Both the position numbers and the translations under genes were made by a program. A stretch of DNA of 64,000 nucleotides from Candidatus Melainabacteria bacterium (lineage in GTDB: Bacteria > Cyanobacteriota > Vampirovibrionia > Obscuribacterales > Obscuribacteraceae), in contig QKMZ01000007.1 of the NCBI GenBank assembly GCA_003242885.1, positions 29,146 through 93,145 of the forward strand. The letters run 5' to 3'. Positions within the stretch are counted from its first letter, which is position 1; each line of letters begins with the position of its first letter. A model generated the notes under the pieces. The model did not search any database, was not told where the DNA came from, and was given only the letters and a program-made list of their open reading frames with translations. Of this stretch, positions 40,923 through 49,664 are shown piece by piece.

Positions 40923-43028
40923 TTATACGTCGAGGCTGGCTAGATACGAATTGCTTTCGATAAACTCGCGTCTTGGTCCCACTGATTCGCCCATGAGTAG
41001 GTCGAATATGTGTTCGGCTTCCGTCGCATCTTCAACAGTGACTTGCTTCAATGTGCGAGTTTCGGGATTCATTGTTGTATCCCAGAGTTGCTCTGGCATC
41101 ATTTCGCCAAGACCTTTGAATCGCTGCACCACTGCTTTATCGCCCATCTCGGCAAGAATCGCTTCCAGCTTGTGTTCGTTGTAGCAGTACTCGGTGCGCT
41201 TGCCTTTTTCCACTTTATACAGTGGAGGCATTGCGATATAGACATAACCTTTTTCCACCAGCGGTCTTGCATAGCGGAAGAAGAAAGTGAGAAGCAATGT
41301 GCGGATGTGGCTGCCGTCGACGTCCGCGTCGGTCATGATAACGACTTTGTGATAGCGAATTTTCGCCAGGTCGAGATTGACTGCATTCGGTCTCAGCAAG
41401 CCGGTGCTCTTGCCGCCTGTTTCTTCATCATCTTCTTTGACCACGAGCCCAAGCGCTTGAATCATTGCTTGCACTTCAGCGTTCTCGTAGATGCGAGTTG
41501 GTTGAACTCTCTCCACGTTCAAGATTTTTCCGCGCAATGGCAAGATTGCTTGATAGTCGCGGTTGCGGCCCATCTTAGCGGAGCCGCCTGCCGAGTCACC
41601 TTCTACAAGGTAGATTTCGCAGCGACCCGGATCTCTGTCTGAGCAGTCGGCGAGTTTGCCGGGCAAAGAAGAATTTTCCAGCGCTGATTGACGGCGCACA
41701 AGCTGTCTGGCTTTCTGTGCTTGCTCACGCGCTTGTCTTGCCAGCACCGCTTTTTGAATGATGTTCTTGGACTCTTTTGGATTCAATTCTAGCCAGTCTT
41801 TCAACTTTTCGGTCGTGACTGCCTGCACAATCCCTTGCACTTCGCGGTTACCGAGGCGTTCTTTCGTCTGTCCTTCGAATTGCGGTTCTGAGACCTTGAC
41901 GCTGACGATCGCAGTCAGTCCTTCGCGTGCGTCTTCACCAGTGAAGTTGGCTTCCGATTCTTTGATCAGGTTTTGCTGACGCGCATAGTCGTTGATTACG
42001 CGGGTCAGGGCGTTACGGAAGCCGGTCAGGTGAGTACCACCATCGCTCGTGCTGATGTTGTTGACGAAGGTGAAAATCGACTCGGAATACATGTCCGTCC
42101 ATTGCAAAGCGCACTCTACAACGACATCGTCTTTTTCGAGTTCGAAATAAAGCGGAGGCTTGTGCAAGGGGGTGCGGGTATCGTTGATATATTCAACGAA
42201 GCTGGCGATACCGCCTTCGTAGTGGAAGGTCAAAGATTTTGGTTTGCCGTCTTCCATCTCACGCATATCGGTGAGAACCATGCACAGTCCCTTATTAAGG
42301 AACGCCATTTCTCGCAAGCGATTGATGAGGACGTCGAATTGAATGACAATGAACTCTCTTTCGTTGTCTTCGTTGATGTCGTGGAAGATCAAGTTGTCCG
42401 GCCAGAAAGTGACTTTCGTGCCGCGATAGTCGGTGTCGCCGACAATGGTCAGACCGCCTTCGGCATCGCCGCGTTTGTAGACTTGTTTGTGAATTTTTCC
42501 GTTGCGGTGAACTTCGACTTCCAGCTTTTCTGAAAGGGCGTTTACGACTGAAGCGCCGACGCCGTGCAAGCCGCCCGACACTTTGTATCCGCCGCCGCCG
42601 AATTTGCCGCCGGCGTGCAATACGGTAAAGACTGTTTCTACGGCGCTTTTGCCGGTTTTTTCAACGATGTCGGTAGGAATGCCCCGGCCGTTGTCGAGTA
42701 CTGTTACCGAATTGTCTTCATTGACTGTAACTTCGATGCGATTGCAGAAGCCAGCCAGGGCTTCGTCGACTGCGTTGTCTACGATTTCCCAGACGAGGTG
42801 GTGGAGGCCTTTCGGTCCTGTCGAGCCGATATACATACCGGGTCTTCTGCGGACGGCTTCCAAGCCCTCTAGGACGTCAATGGTAGCCGCGGAATAGTCT
42901 GAATCCTTAGCCTCAACCTTTTCCTTCGGTTGCTTTTCAGGCGTTGGTTTTTCGACCTGCTCTGCCTTTTCCGGCTCCTGATCTTTATGTTCTTCAGTCA
43001 CCGCGCTAGAACCCTCTTTTTTCGCCAT
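40923..43028 (-). CDS. gyrB: DNA gyrase subunit B
   Basis: GyrB supplies the ATPase and TOPRIM halves of DNA gyrase. After a charged N-terminal extension of ~45 residues (Lys, Glu, Pro), the GHKL ATPase starts GLEAVRRRPGMYIGST, with EIVDNAVDEALAGF, DNGRGIPTDI, and GLHGVGASVVNALS. The TOPRIM domain has EIYLVEGDSAGGSAKMGRNR and MTDADVDGSHIRTLLLTFFFRY. The end QVTVEDATEAEHIFDLLMGESVGPRREFIESN is the GyrB C-terminus. 701 residues; the ~165-residue insertion found in E. coli is absent. ParE is less likely given the adjoining recF region. Confidence 0.95.
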   Translation of the reverse strand: MAKKEGSSAVTEEHKDQEPEKAEQVEKPTPEKQPKEKVEAKDSDYSAATIDVLEGLEAVRRRPGMYIGSTGPKGLHHLVWEIVDNAVDEALAGFCNRIEVTVNEDNSVTVLDNGRGIPTDIVEKTGKSAVETVFTVLHAGGKFGGGGYKVSGGLHGVGASVVNALSEKLEVEVHRNGKIHKQVYKRGDAEGGLTIVGDTDYRGTKVTFWPDNLIFHDINEDNEREFIVIQFDVLINRLREMAFLNKGLCMVLTDMREMEDGKPKSLTFHYEGGIASFVEYINDTRTPLHKPPLYFELEKDDVVVECALQWTDMYSESIFTFVNNISTSDGGTHLTGFRNALTRVINDYARQQNLIKESEANFTGEDAREGLTAIVSVKVSEPQFEGQTKERLGNREVQGIVQAVTTEKLKDWLELNPKESKNIIQKAVLARQAREQAQKARQLVRRQSALENSSLPGKLADCSDRDPGRCEIYLVEGDSAGGSAKMGRNRDYQAILPLRGKILNVERVQPTRIYENAEVQAMIQALGLVVKEDDEETGGKSTGLLRPNAVNLDLAKIRYHKVVIMTDADVDGSHIRTLLLTFFFRYARPLVEKGYVYIAMPPLYKVEKGKRTEYCYNEHKLEAILAEMGDKAVVQRFKGLGEMMPEQLWDTTMNPETRTLKQVTVEDATEAEHIFDLLMGESVGPRREFIESNSYLASLDV

Positions 43029-43330
43029 TTAATTCCACCAAATCGGATTGCCAATTCAGCGACCGTTGACCGAGGACGTAACCAGCATTCAATTTCGAAT
43101 GCCGCACAGAGAGAGGCTTTGATCTCTTTTCCCTCGATGATCGCCAGCTCAAATTTTAGCATGTTTGCGTGCATAAATGAAACGGTGAAAACCGCATAAC
43201 CATTAGACATTCCGCCTATTTGGTTTCCGCCAACCATTGGGATAGAATACTTTGCGTCCGGCAATATACAGAATTGCCGTCTTAGTACTACGCTAAGTAT
43301 TCCGCCGACCCTTAGGACAGGATAACTCTC
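43029..43330. other. 302-base divergent gap between gyrB and ribF
   Basis: No gene is supported. It should hold promoters for both directions; the plus-strand one is annotated separately. Short frames crossing it overlap gyrB or ribF and lack ribosome sites. Confidence 0.5.
43220..43248 (+). promoter_or_regulatory. Candidate promoter for ribF-recF
   Basis: TTGGTT (43220-43225) and TAGAAT (43243-43248) are 17 bases apart. The -35 is weak and the -10 matches five of six. The spacer contains TTGG...CCAA symmetry that could bind a regulator. Confidence 0.4.
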
Positions 43331-44320
43331 TTGAAAGTTTTCACAGAAGCCAAACCTGGTCTGGTCCAAAGCTCTGCCATTGCGCTTGGTTTCTTTGATG
43401 GCGTTCATCCTGGTCACCAGGTTGTCATCGGCAAGGCTGTCGAAGAGGCACGCACTCTGGGCGTCACGTCCGGAGTCGTTACTTTCCGTGACCATCCGCG
43501 AGCCTTGACCAGGGGGGCTCACCCTCTATTGCTGACAGATATCGATCAGCGCCTAAAGCTTTTTGAAGAACTCGGTGTCGAGGCGACTCTCGTCCTTACA
43601 TTTTCGGAAGCACTTTGCCGTCTGTCGCCGCGCGAGTACGTAGAAAATGTCCTGGTTGGCGCAATGGGAGCACGTTCTATATCTGTCGGACATAACCACC
43701 ATTTTGGCAGAGACCGAGAAGGCAATCCCGACCTGTTGCGCACATTCGGCGAGACGCTGGGCTTTTCTGTTCATGTGGCGCCTATGGTTTTTGTCAACAA
43801 TGTCGAAGTTTCCAGCTCTGCGATTCGCGAAAGCATCATCGATGGCGACATGACGAAAGCGAAAAACTTGCTCTCGCGCACCTACCGTATTGGTGGAGAA
43901 GTGATTAAGGGTGATGGACGCGGCAGGCAGATTGGTTTTCCGACTGCCAACGTGCAGTTGCGCGAATTTCAACTGATTCCTAGGACCGGCGTATATGCAG
44001 GCATAGTACAGCTGAGCTCCGGCGAGCGGTTCGATTCAGTCATCAATGTCGGGTATCGCCCTACCTTCAAGGCAACCGGCGGCGACGATGATCCGCTGGT
44101 AGAAGCGCACTTGTTTGATTTCGACCGGGATATCTACGGCGATAAGTGCACAGTTGAGTTCGTTGAATATTTACGCACCGAGAAGAAATTTGACGGCATT
44201 GATGCTTTGAAAGAACAGATTAACGCCGATGCGGCAAAAAGCAGGCAGGTGCTCGAAAATGCTAAAAATGCTGCAGGCGGTGAAACGAATCCCGGCGATA
44301 AAAGTAAGCTGCCTGCATAG
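43331..44320 (+). CDS. ribF: Bifunctional riboflavin kinase/FAD synthetase
   Basis: RibF makes FMN and FAD from riboflavin. The N-terminal nucleotidyltransferase domain has AIALGFFDGVHPGHQVVIGKAVEEA, VVTFRDHPRAL, and GHNHHFGRDREGN. The C-terminal riboflavin kinase domain has GRGRQIGFPTANVQLREFQLIPRTGVYAGIV and INVGYRPTF...VEAHLFDFDRDIYG. 329 residues, normal. TTG start; recF follows 26 bases later, suggesting co-transcription. Confidence 0.95.
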   Translation: MKVFTEAKPGLVQSSAIALGFFDGVHPGHQVVIGKAVEEARTLGVTSGVVTFRDHPRALTRGAHPLLLTDIDQRLKLFEELGVEATLVLTFSEALCRLSPREYVENVLVGAMGARSISVGHNHHFGRDREGNPDLLRTFGETLGFSVHVAPMVFVNNVEVSSSAIRESIIDGDMTKAKNLLSRTYRIGGEVIKGDGRGRQIGFPTANVQLREFQLIPRTGVYAGIVQLSSGERFDSVINVGYRPTFKATGGDDDPLVEAHLFDFDRDIYGDKCTVEFVEYLRTEKKFDGIDALKEQINADAAKSRQVLENAKNAAGGETNPGDKSKLPA

Positions 44321-44329
44321 TCTAATTTA

Positions 44330-44344
44330 TCGATAGTCTATCGA
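44330..44344. promoter_or_regulatory. Perfect palindrome just before recF start
   Basis: TCGATAG-T-CTATCGA is a perfect 7-bp inverted repeat ending two bases before the recF GTG. No usable ribosome site is seen between it and the start, so the palindrome occupies the place where one should be. It may be an operator, or an RNA hairpin that limits RecF translation. Confidence 0.45.
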
Positions 44345-44346
44345 AA

Positions 44347-45615
44347 GTGCGTATCACAAAAATCTGTCTGGAAAATTTTCGCAATTACGAACATGCTCTT
44401 CTGGAGCCGCATTCGTTTGGCAACATCATTCTGGGTGAGAACGCTCAAGGCAAAAGTAATTTGCTGGAAGCTATCGAGTACGCGGCTACGGGAAAAGCCT
44501 ATCGAGCAGCGAAAGACTTCGAGCTGGTGCGGCATGGCGCCGATACGATGAAGCTAGATATCAGCTTTGAAGCTGAAGGAATGATCGAGTCGATTTCTAT
44601 ATTTCTCAAATCGAAAACAGGCATATTGTTGTCAAACTCTGTCACAGCCTCGCTTCAGCGCGAGATAAAAGTGAATGGTGTAAAACAATCATCAACCGCC
44701 GCATTAAAACGAAGATTGATCGTCGTCAGTTTCAAAAGCCAGGATTTGAACATCGTGCGCGGCGGACCGGCTTTTAGACGTGATTGGATTGATATTCTTT
44801 TGTGCAATCTTCGCGCGTCGACTGCCGGACGTTTGCAACAGTATCAAAAAATAGTCGCTCAGCGAAACCGACTTTTGAAGATGATTTCCGAGAGCGGACG
44901 TTTTAGTACTAGCGACAAAGAGCAGCTTAAAACTTGGGACATTCAGGTCGCAAAAGCAGGCTCTGAAATAGTAAAAGAACGGCTAAACCTCATGGCACAG
45001 CTAATTCCCATTGCCGAGAAGCATCATGAAAGAATTTCCGGCAAAAGAGAAAAGCTCACTTCCGAGTATGTCTTCAAAAGTAAAAGCGCTCAAGGTGGCT
45101 CTCAAAACCATGAGCACGACGAGGATGACGACGATGCTTTGCGAGAAAAAATGAAGTCGTTCAATATCGACGATTTACGCAACGCAGAGACAAAAGAAAT
45201 CGCCAAGATCATTTATTTGATGCTCAGGGATATTCGCGCCGAAGAAATCGCACGCCGCCAGACGCTAATAGGTCCACATCGCGACGACATTTCCTTTCAT
45301 CTGGACGGAAAATCCGCGATGAATTTTGGCAGTCAAGGACAGCAACGTTCTCTGGTTCTATCTCTGAAACTTGCCGAGCTCGAATCGGTAAGAGCTGCAT
45401 TAAACGAGCAGCCCGTGCTGCTTCTTGATGATGTTCTTGCCGAGCTTGATCTTTTGCGCCAGGAAGTATTGATGGAGATGGTCGGCAGCGGTATGCAGAC
45501 TTTCGTCACTACCACGCACCTTTCGAGTTTCAAGCCTGAATGGCTGGCGGATTCGCAGTTTTTCAATGTAGAGAATGGCTGTTTATCAGCCGTCAGGGAG
45601 CCCATCCCCCGCTAG
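44347..45615 (+). CDS. recF: DNA replication and repair protein RecF
   Basis: RecF is an SMC-like ATPase that helps load RecA at single-strand gaps. The start is VRITKICLENFRNYEHALLEPH; the P-loop is GENAQGKSNLLEAIEY (about residues 30-45). The ABC signature is FGSQGQQRSLVLSLKLAELE, and Walker B LLLDDVLAELDLLRQE. 422 residues, with an acidic insertion (HEHDEDDDDALREK) not usual in RecF. GTG start at 44347. Confidence 0.94.
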   Translation: MRITKICLENFRNYEHALLEPHSFGNIILGENAQGKSNLLEAIEYAATGKAYRAAKDFELVRHGADTMKLDISFEAEGMIESISIFLKSKTGILLSNSVTASLQREIKVNGVKQSSTAALKRRLIVVSFKSQDLNIVRGGPAFRRDWIDILLCNLRASTAGRLQQYQKIVAQRNRLLKMISESGRFSTSDKEQLKTWDIQVAKAGSEIVKERLNLMAQLIPIAEKHHERISGKREKLTSEYVFKSKSAQGGSQNHEHDEDDDDALREKMKSFNIDDLRNAETKEIAKIIYLMLRDIRAEEIARRQTLIGPHRDDISFHLDGKSAMNFGSQGQQRSLVLSLKLAELESVRAALNEQPVLLLDDVLAELDLLRQEVLMEMVGSGMQTFVTTTHLSSFKPEWLADSQFFNVENGCLSAVREPIPR

Positions 45616-45671
45616 GGCGATTTTTTCCCAAAGCGGGCAAATTATGATGAAAACTCGAAAAGAAGCCGTTA

Positions 45672-45680
45672 TGGTATAAG
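45672..45680 (+). promoter_or_regulatory. Extended -10 upstream of kinase gene
   Basis: TGG-TATAAG is an extended -10 (TGn + five of six match) 163 bases before the kinase start. No convincing -35. Confidence 0.35.
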
Positions 45681-45842
45681 AACAGTGGGTACATTAATAT
45701 TGCTTAACCATGACGCCTCCCCGCCCATGGACCTGGCAAAAGCCAGGAAAAGCAACATGGGCTGCATCCGGCGATCTTTGCTTTCAGTCCGGAATCATTC
45801 GAAAACCGACCTCGAAAGATCTAAAAAGGAAACTATATAAGC

Positions 45843-47420
45843 GTGTTTGCGGGAAATACAGAACGTGGGCTGGACCAGCGCATTTGCGTTGAGTGCAACC
45901 GGCAATTTACCGGTTTGTACACCGCTTGCCCGCACGATGGCGCTCTCTTAAGACCGATAATTCAAGACCCGCTCATAGGAACGGTGCTTGCAGGCAACTA
46001 TGAAATCCTGGAAGTGCTCGGTCAGGGCGGCATGGGTGTGGTTTATCGCGGCAAGCACTCCTTGATGGAAAGAATTGTCGCCATCAAAATGCTGCTTTCT
46101 CAATTGATTTCGGATACCAACAGCGTAAAACGCTTCCAACAAGAGTCGAAAGCGGCGGCGCGTCTCAAGCACCCGCACATTATCGACGTTTACGATTTCG
46201 GCATATCGCCCGCCGGTCAGCCCTATATCGTTATGGAATTTCTGGAGGGTACGCCTTTATCCGACCTGATTAAGAAAGAAGGTCAGATAGGGGTTGAGCG
46301 CTCTATAAAACTGATTGCTCAAGCTTGTGACGCTCTCGATCACGCTCACAAGCAGGGCGTCGTCCACCGTGATTTGAAGCCGAGCAATATCGTCCTTACT
46401 CAATATGATGAAGAGAAAGACTACGTCAAGGTTGTGGACTTCGGCGTAGCCAAACTTATTGAAGTCGGCAACAACAATGAAGGTCAGAGACTGACTCAGG
46501 CTGGTGAAGTCTGCGGCAGTCCCGTCTATATGAGCCCCGAGCAGTGCATGGGACAAGATCTCGATGCGCGCTCCGACATTTACTCGATGGGCATTGTCTT
46601 GTATGAAACATTGACCGGAAAATTGCCGATTCTCGGCAAAACGATGGTCGATACAATGTCTAAGCATATTTCTGAGCCACCGGTTCCATTCAATGAGGCA
46701 AGACCGGACCTGTATATTCCGGAGCGTCTGGAGTGGGTGGTTCTGAAAGCCATGGCTAAAGATCCGGCGCAGCGCCATCAGACGATGGAGGAGTTCAAGC
46801 TCGACCTCGACCTTGCTATTCCGCGCCCTGGAAGAAGCACAGTTTTGCGAACGCAAGAGCAAAAGTCTCCCATAGAGAGCATGCTCGGCTTTGTCAAAGA
46901 AGTCCCGGTTTGGACCTGGGCCGCGGCAGTAGCATTAATGGTGGCCGCAGGCGGAATTATTGTTCATGCGGTATCCGACAAGCCTGCTGCAGCACCTAGT
47001 CATGCGCAGACTCCGCCCGCTCCGACCGCACCGGTAACTGCTCCGAGTGCAACTACTCCTGCCACTACTAATAATCAGACAACTCCTGCGCCTGTTGCAA
47101 AAACAGCGCCCGCGACAGATAGTGCTGCGCCGGTGAAAACACCGAAACAGCCGCCTTCTGTAAAACCAATCAAGACGGCGGCTTCTCGTGAGACTGCAGG
47201 TGAAGTTGAGCAACCAACTCATCGTCGCGCCTACAGCACAACTACCTCTGCAAATGACGAACCGGAAAGACCTGTGCGTCGGGCTGCACCTCCTCCTCGC
47301 AAGGCGCCTACTCGTCGTGCTTACAGCTCAAGCGGCGCCGGCTCTCGTCCTGCTGCCAGCAGCGGTGGTGGCGATCCGTTTGCGCAACTTATGCGTTCGC
47401 GCGGCCGGCCGGTTGAGTAA
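45843..47420 (+). CDS. Transmembrane Ser/Thr protein kinase with N-terminal zinc ribbon
   Basis: 525 residues. A short zinc-ribbon-like start (ICVECNRQFTGLYTACPHDG) precedes a eukaryotic-like (Hanks) kinase domain at about residues 52-320: glycine loop VLGQGGMGVVYRG, catalytic Lys in RIVAIKMLL, HRDLKPSNIVL, DFGVAK, and SPVYMSPEQCMG with RSDIYSMGIVLYE. A TM helix at about 356-378 leads to an extracytoplasmic Pro/Ala/Thr-rich and then basic Arg/Ser-rich tail with no sensor (PASTA or WD) domain. All catalytic residues are present, so it should be active. GTG start with AAGGA about 12 bases upstream. Confidence 0.9.
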   Translation: MFAGNTERGLDQRICVECNRQFTGLYTACPHDGALLRPIIQDPLIGTVLAGNYEILEVLGQGGMGVVYRGKHSLMERIVAIKMLLSQLISDTNSVKRFQQESKAAARLKHPHIIDVYDFGISPAGQPYIVMEFLEGTPLSDLIKKEGQIGVERSIKLIAQACDALDHAHKQGVVHRDLKPSNIVLTQYDEEKDYVKVVDFGVAKLIEVGNNNEGQRLTQAGEVCGSPVYMSPEQCMGQDLDARSDIYSMGIVLYETLTGKLPILGKTMVDTMSKHISEPPVPFNEARPDLYIPERLEWVVLKAMAKDPAQRHQTMEEFKLDLDLAIPRPGRSTVLRTQEQKSPIESMLGFVKEVPVWTWAAAVALMVAAGGIIVHAVSDKPAAAPSHAQTPPAPTAPVTAPSATTPATTNNQTTPAPVAKTAPATDSAAPVKTPKQPPSVKPIKTAASRETAGEVEQPTHRRAYSTTTSANDEPERPVRRAAPPPRKAPTRRAYSSSGAGSRPAASSGGGDPFAQLMRSRGRPVE

Positions 47421-47516
47421 CATTTACTGGGCCGTCGGCATCCAGCTGGCTTGTAATGCCGGACGCGCTGTCTCGTTGAACGCGTTTTCTCATTGAAAGT
47501 GAACACTCTTATCAGC

Positions 47517-48305
47517 TCAATTGAACTTCGCTATCGCTTGTGTGAGTTGCTTGACGCGCGCCGGGTCAACATCGTTTTGCCAGTTGCCATCAAACTTGGC
47601 ATATGATCCAACGATCAAGCCATCTACCAGAGGTGCGTAAGTCGGAATATTGTCAGGTGTGATTCCTGAGCCGATCAAAACCGGTAATTTCGCGCCGTGT
47701 TTCAATGACTGGACGTCTGAAAGTGTAGGTTCTTTGCCAGTGGCAGAGCCTGTTACGATGACGCCATCCGCTTTAAAAAACTCTGCCGCCTCCGCTGTCT
47801 CTAAAAGTGTGACATCACCTGTGATGGCATGTGCGGAATGTTTTTTCTTAATGTCCGCGAAGATTTTTATCTTGCCGGCCTTCAGATGAGCTCGTCTACG
47901 CACAAGTTTTGCAGCGCATGAATCGTGTAAACCCTCATCGCCGACATGCGCGAAAACAAACCCTTCGACACGGATGAAATCCAGGTTGCAGGCGGCTGCT
48001 ACTCCTAGTGCTTCTATGTTGGCTCCAGCGAGCAACTGAACCCCTATAGGCAGTTTTGTCTGTGTTTTGATCGCGTTAGCCACCACAGTCATGGCGGCGA
48101 CTGTTTCCGGATCTACGAAGCCTGTCAAATACGGCGCATCATGCATGTTCTCGACGATGATCCCGTCCACGCCGCCTTCTTGATACACCTTCGCGTCAGC
48201 AAGTGCAGCAGACAAAACCTGCTCCATGTTGCCAGTGTACCCTGCTGAACCTGGCAGCGGATGCACATGCACGCAACCTATAAGTGAGCATTTTTTGCCG
48301 AACAT
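47517..48305 (-). CDS. BtpA/SgcQ-family TIM-barrel protein
   Basis: 262 residues. The start LIGCVHVHPLPGSAGYTGNMEQVL and the internal GGVDGIIVENMHDAPYL, FIRVEGFVFAHVGDEGL, and LPVLIGSGITPDNIP are BtpA blocks. In photosynthetic Cyanobacteria BtpA was linked to photosystem I stability, whereas SgcQ-type members belong to sugar or nucleoside pathways. Photosynthesis is not supported here, so a metabolic TIM-barrel role is more likely. It lies 21 bases after the cyclase gene on the same strand. Confidence 0.85.
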   Translation of the reverse strand: MFGKKCSLIGCVHVHPLPGSAGYTGNMEQVLSAALADAKVYQEGGVDGIIVENMHDAPYLTGFVDPETVAAMTVVANAIKTQTKLPIGVQLLAGANIEALGVAAACNLDFIRVEGFVFAHVGDEGLHDSCAAKLVRRRAHLKAGKIKIFADIKKKHSAHAITGDVTLLETAEAAEFFKADGVIVTGSATGKEPTLSDVQSLKHGAKLPVLIGSGITPDNIPTYAPLVDGLIVGSYAKFDGNWQNDVDPARVKQLTQAIAKFN

Positions 48306-48326
48306 TTTGGCTTCCTTATAATCAGA

Positions 48327-48992
48327 TTAGATCAAATCTTTAATCAGCACTGCGCGAACAGGTGAAGCTTCTAACTCCGTTAGTTTTAGGGGCGCTGCCG
48401 AAAGAAAGTAAATTCCTTCTTCAGCGTTGGTCAAATCAAGATTTTCTAGCCAGCTAAAACCAGCTTTGATCATTGCATGATGGACTTGCAGATCTTTTGA
48501 ATCAATATGGTCTACAGAAGGAGTGTCTAACCCTGCCATGATGATGCCTCGAGACTTCATTGCTTCCACAAGCTCCACAGTAAAGTGCGAATAGACAGAG
48601 CCTTCCCAAACGTCGAAGCGCAATTTCTTCTGTGTTTTAAACACCACGCGTGGTGGCAGTTCTTTCAAACGGCTTGCGGCCTTCTCGAAGTGTTCGCGAG
48701 TAATGCCTCCTGCTAAGGGACATACATCGAGCACTGCGCAAGGACCTATATAAGGAAGAAGCGGCATTCCCGAAGCCATGCCTTCATCAGCATCCATTCG
48801 TCCCTGGATGTGGCTAGGGGCGTCGGCATGGGTACCGACGTGCGGGCTCATCGTAAAGGACGTCAAGTTGACTGTGGCGCCTTCTTCCATGCGAAGCGTC
48901 ACCTGGCGACTGAAAGGAGTGTCTCCAGGAAAGCACGCGGTCCGGGAGGACACGGGCTGGGAGATGTCAATTATCGTGTAAGTTGAAGTCAT
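48327..48992 (-). CDS. Cyclase family protein (KynB-like kynurenine formamidase)
   Basis: 221 residues. The metal-binding motif HVGTHADAPSH (pattern HxGTHxDxPxH) and a later SVDHIDSKDLQVHH define the cyclase superfamily. This wording, with FPGDTPFSRQVTL near the start, is closest to KynB arylformamidases that hydrolyse N-formylkynurenine; other members open isatin rings or act on polyketides. Divergent from RidA-like, with 72 bases between. The neighbouring genes (RidA-like and aldehyde dehydrogenase) fit a tryptophan/2-aminomuconate-like route, but no kynurenine mono-oxygenase or kynureninase is here. Confidence 0.82.
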   Translation of the reverse strand: MTSTYTIIDISQPVSSRTACFPGDTPFSRQVTLRMEEGATVNLTSFTMSPHVGTHADAPSHIQGRMDADEGMASGMPLLPYIGPCAVLDVCPLAGGITREHFEKAASRLKELPPRVVFKTQKKLRFDVWEGSVYSHFTVELVEAMKSRGIIMAGLDTPSVDHIDSKDLQVHHAMIKAGFSWLENLDLTNAEEGIYFLSAAPLKLTELEASPVRAVLIKDLI

Positions 48993-49064
48993 AGGCGGTG
49001 GATATTATACAAAGCTCTTGCTCTGGTACTATTTAGAGCCTCATATCTATACGGAGTGATGTCC

Positions 49065-49565
49065 ATGACGGCGACGCAGTCTTTGGGACGCAAGCAAATC
49101 AATCCGGAGAGCCGTGCACCCAAGGCACTTGGTTCTTACTCGCATGCTCTGCAGGTAGGACAACTTGTGTTTGTGGCCGGACAGGGTTGTCGCGATGCGA
49201 AAACCGGCGTAGAAGCTGGTATTACACTTGATGGCGATGGCAAGGTGAAAGCCTACGACATAGAAGTGCAAACGGAAGGTGTGCTTAAAAACCTGGCAAC
49301 AGTGCTGGAATCGGCGGGACTTTCATTGTCGGACGTTATCGATGCTACTGTCTTTCTCAAGTCGATGAGCGACTTTGATGCCTACAACAAGGTATGGGCA
49401 AAATACTTCACATCCGAATGCCCGCCGGCTCGCACAACGGTAGGAGTCGCCGATCTTCCGGGACGCAATTACATTGAAATCAAAGCCATTGCTATGGCGC
49501 GCGAACCCGTAGAAGTGGAAGCTTCAGTAAGTTCGCGCATCGACTCTGGCGCCGCCAGCTTTTAA
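49065..49565 (+). CDS. RidA/YjgF-family protein
   Basis: 166 residues from ATG 49065 (GGAG eight bases upstream). Start APKALGSYSHALQVGQLVFVAGQ, then DVIDATVFLKSMSDFDAYNKVW and PPARTTVGVADLPGRNYIEIKAIA, with the catalytic Arg and Glu of deaminating RidA proteins. These enzymes hydrolyse reactive enamines and imines; 2-aminomuconate deaminases belong to the same family. The C-terminal tail is longer than usual by about 20 residues. It precedes an aldehyde dehydrogenase by 99 bases. Confidence 0.9.
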   Translation: MTATQSLGRKQINPESRAPKALGSYSHALQVGQLVFVAGQGCRDAKTGVEAGITLDGDGKVKAYDIEVQTEGVLKNLATVLESAGLSLSDVIDATVFLKSMSDFDAYNKVWAKYFTSECPPARTTVGVADLPGRNYIEIKAIAMAREPVEVEASVSSRIDSGAASF

Positions 49566-49664
49566 GTACAAGTGCTCAGAAATTCAAGCGTTAACGTTTT
49601 AGCTTCTAGCCCCATCCCGTGACGAAAAAACCGTAAACACAATCAGTGAGAGGAATTAGAGAGC

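Noticed and set aside
45710..45892. 60-residue frame before the kinase gene
   Set aside because: Overlaps the kinase start and has no ribosome site or domain.
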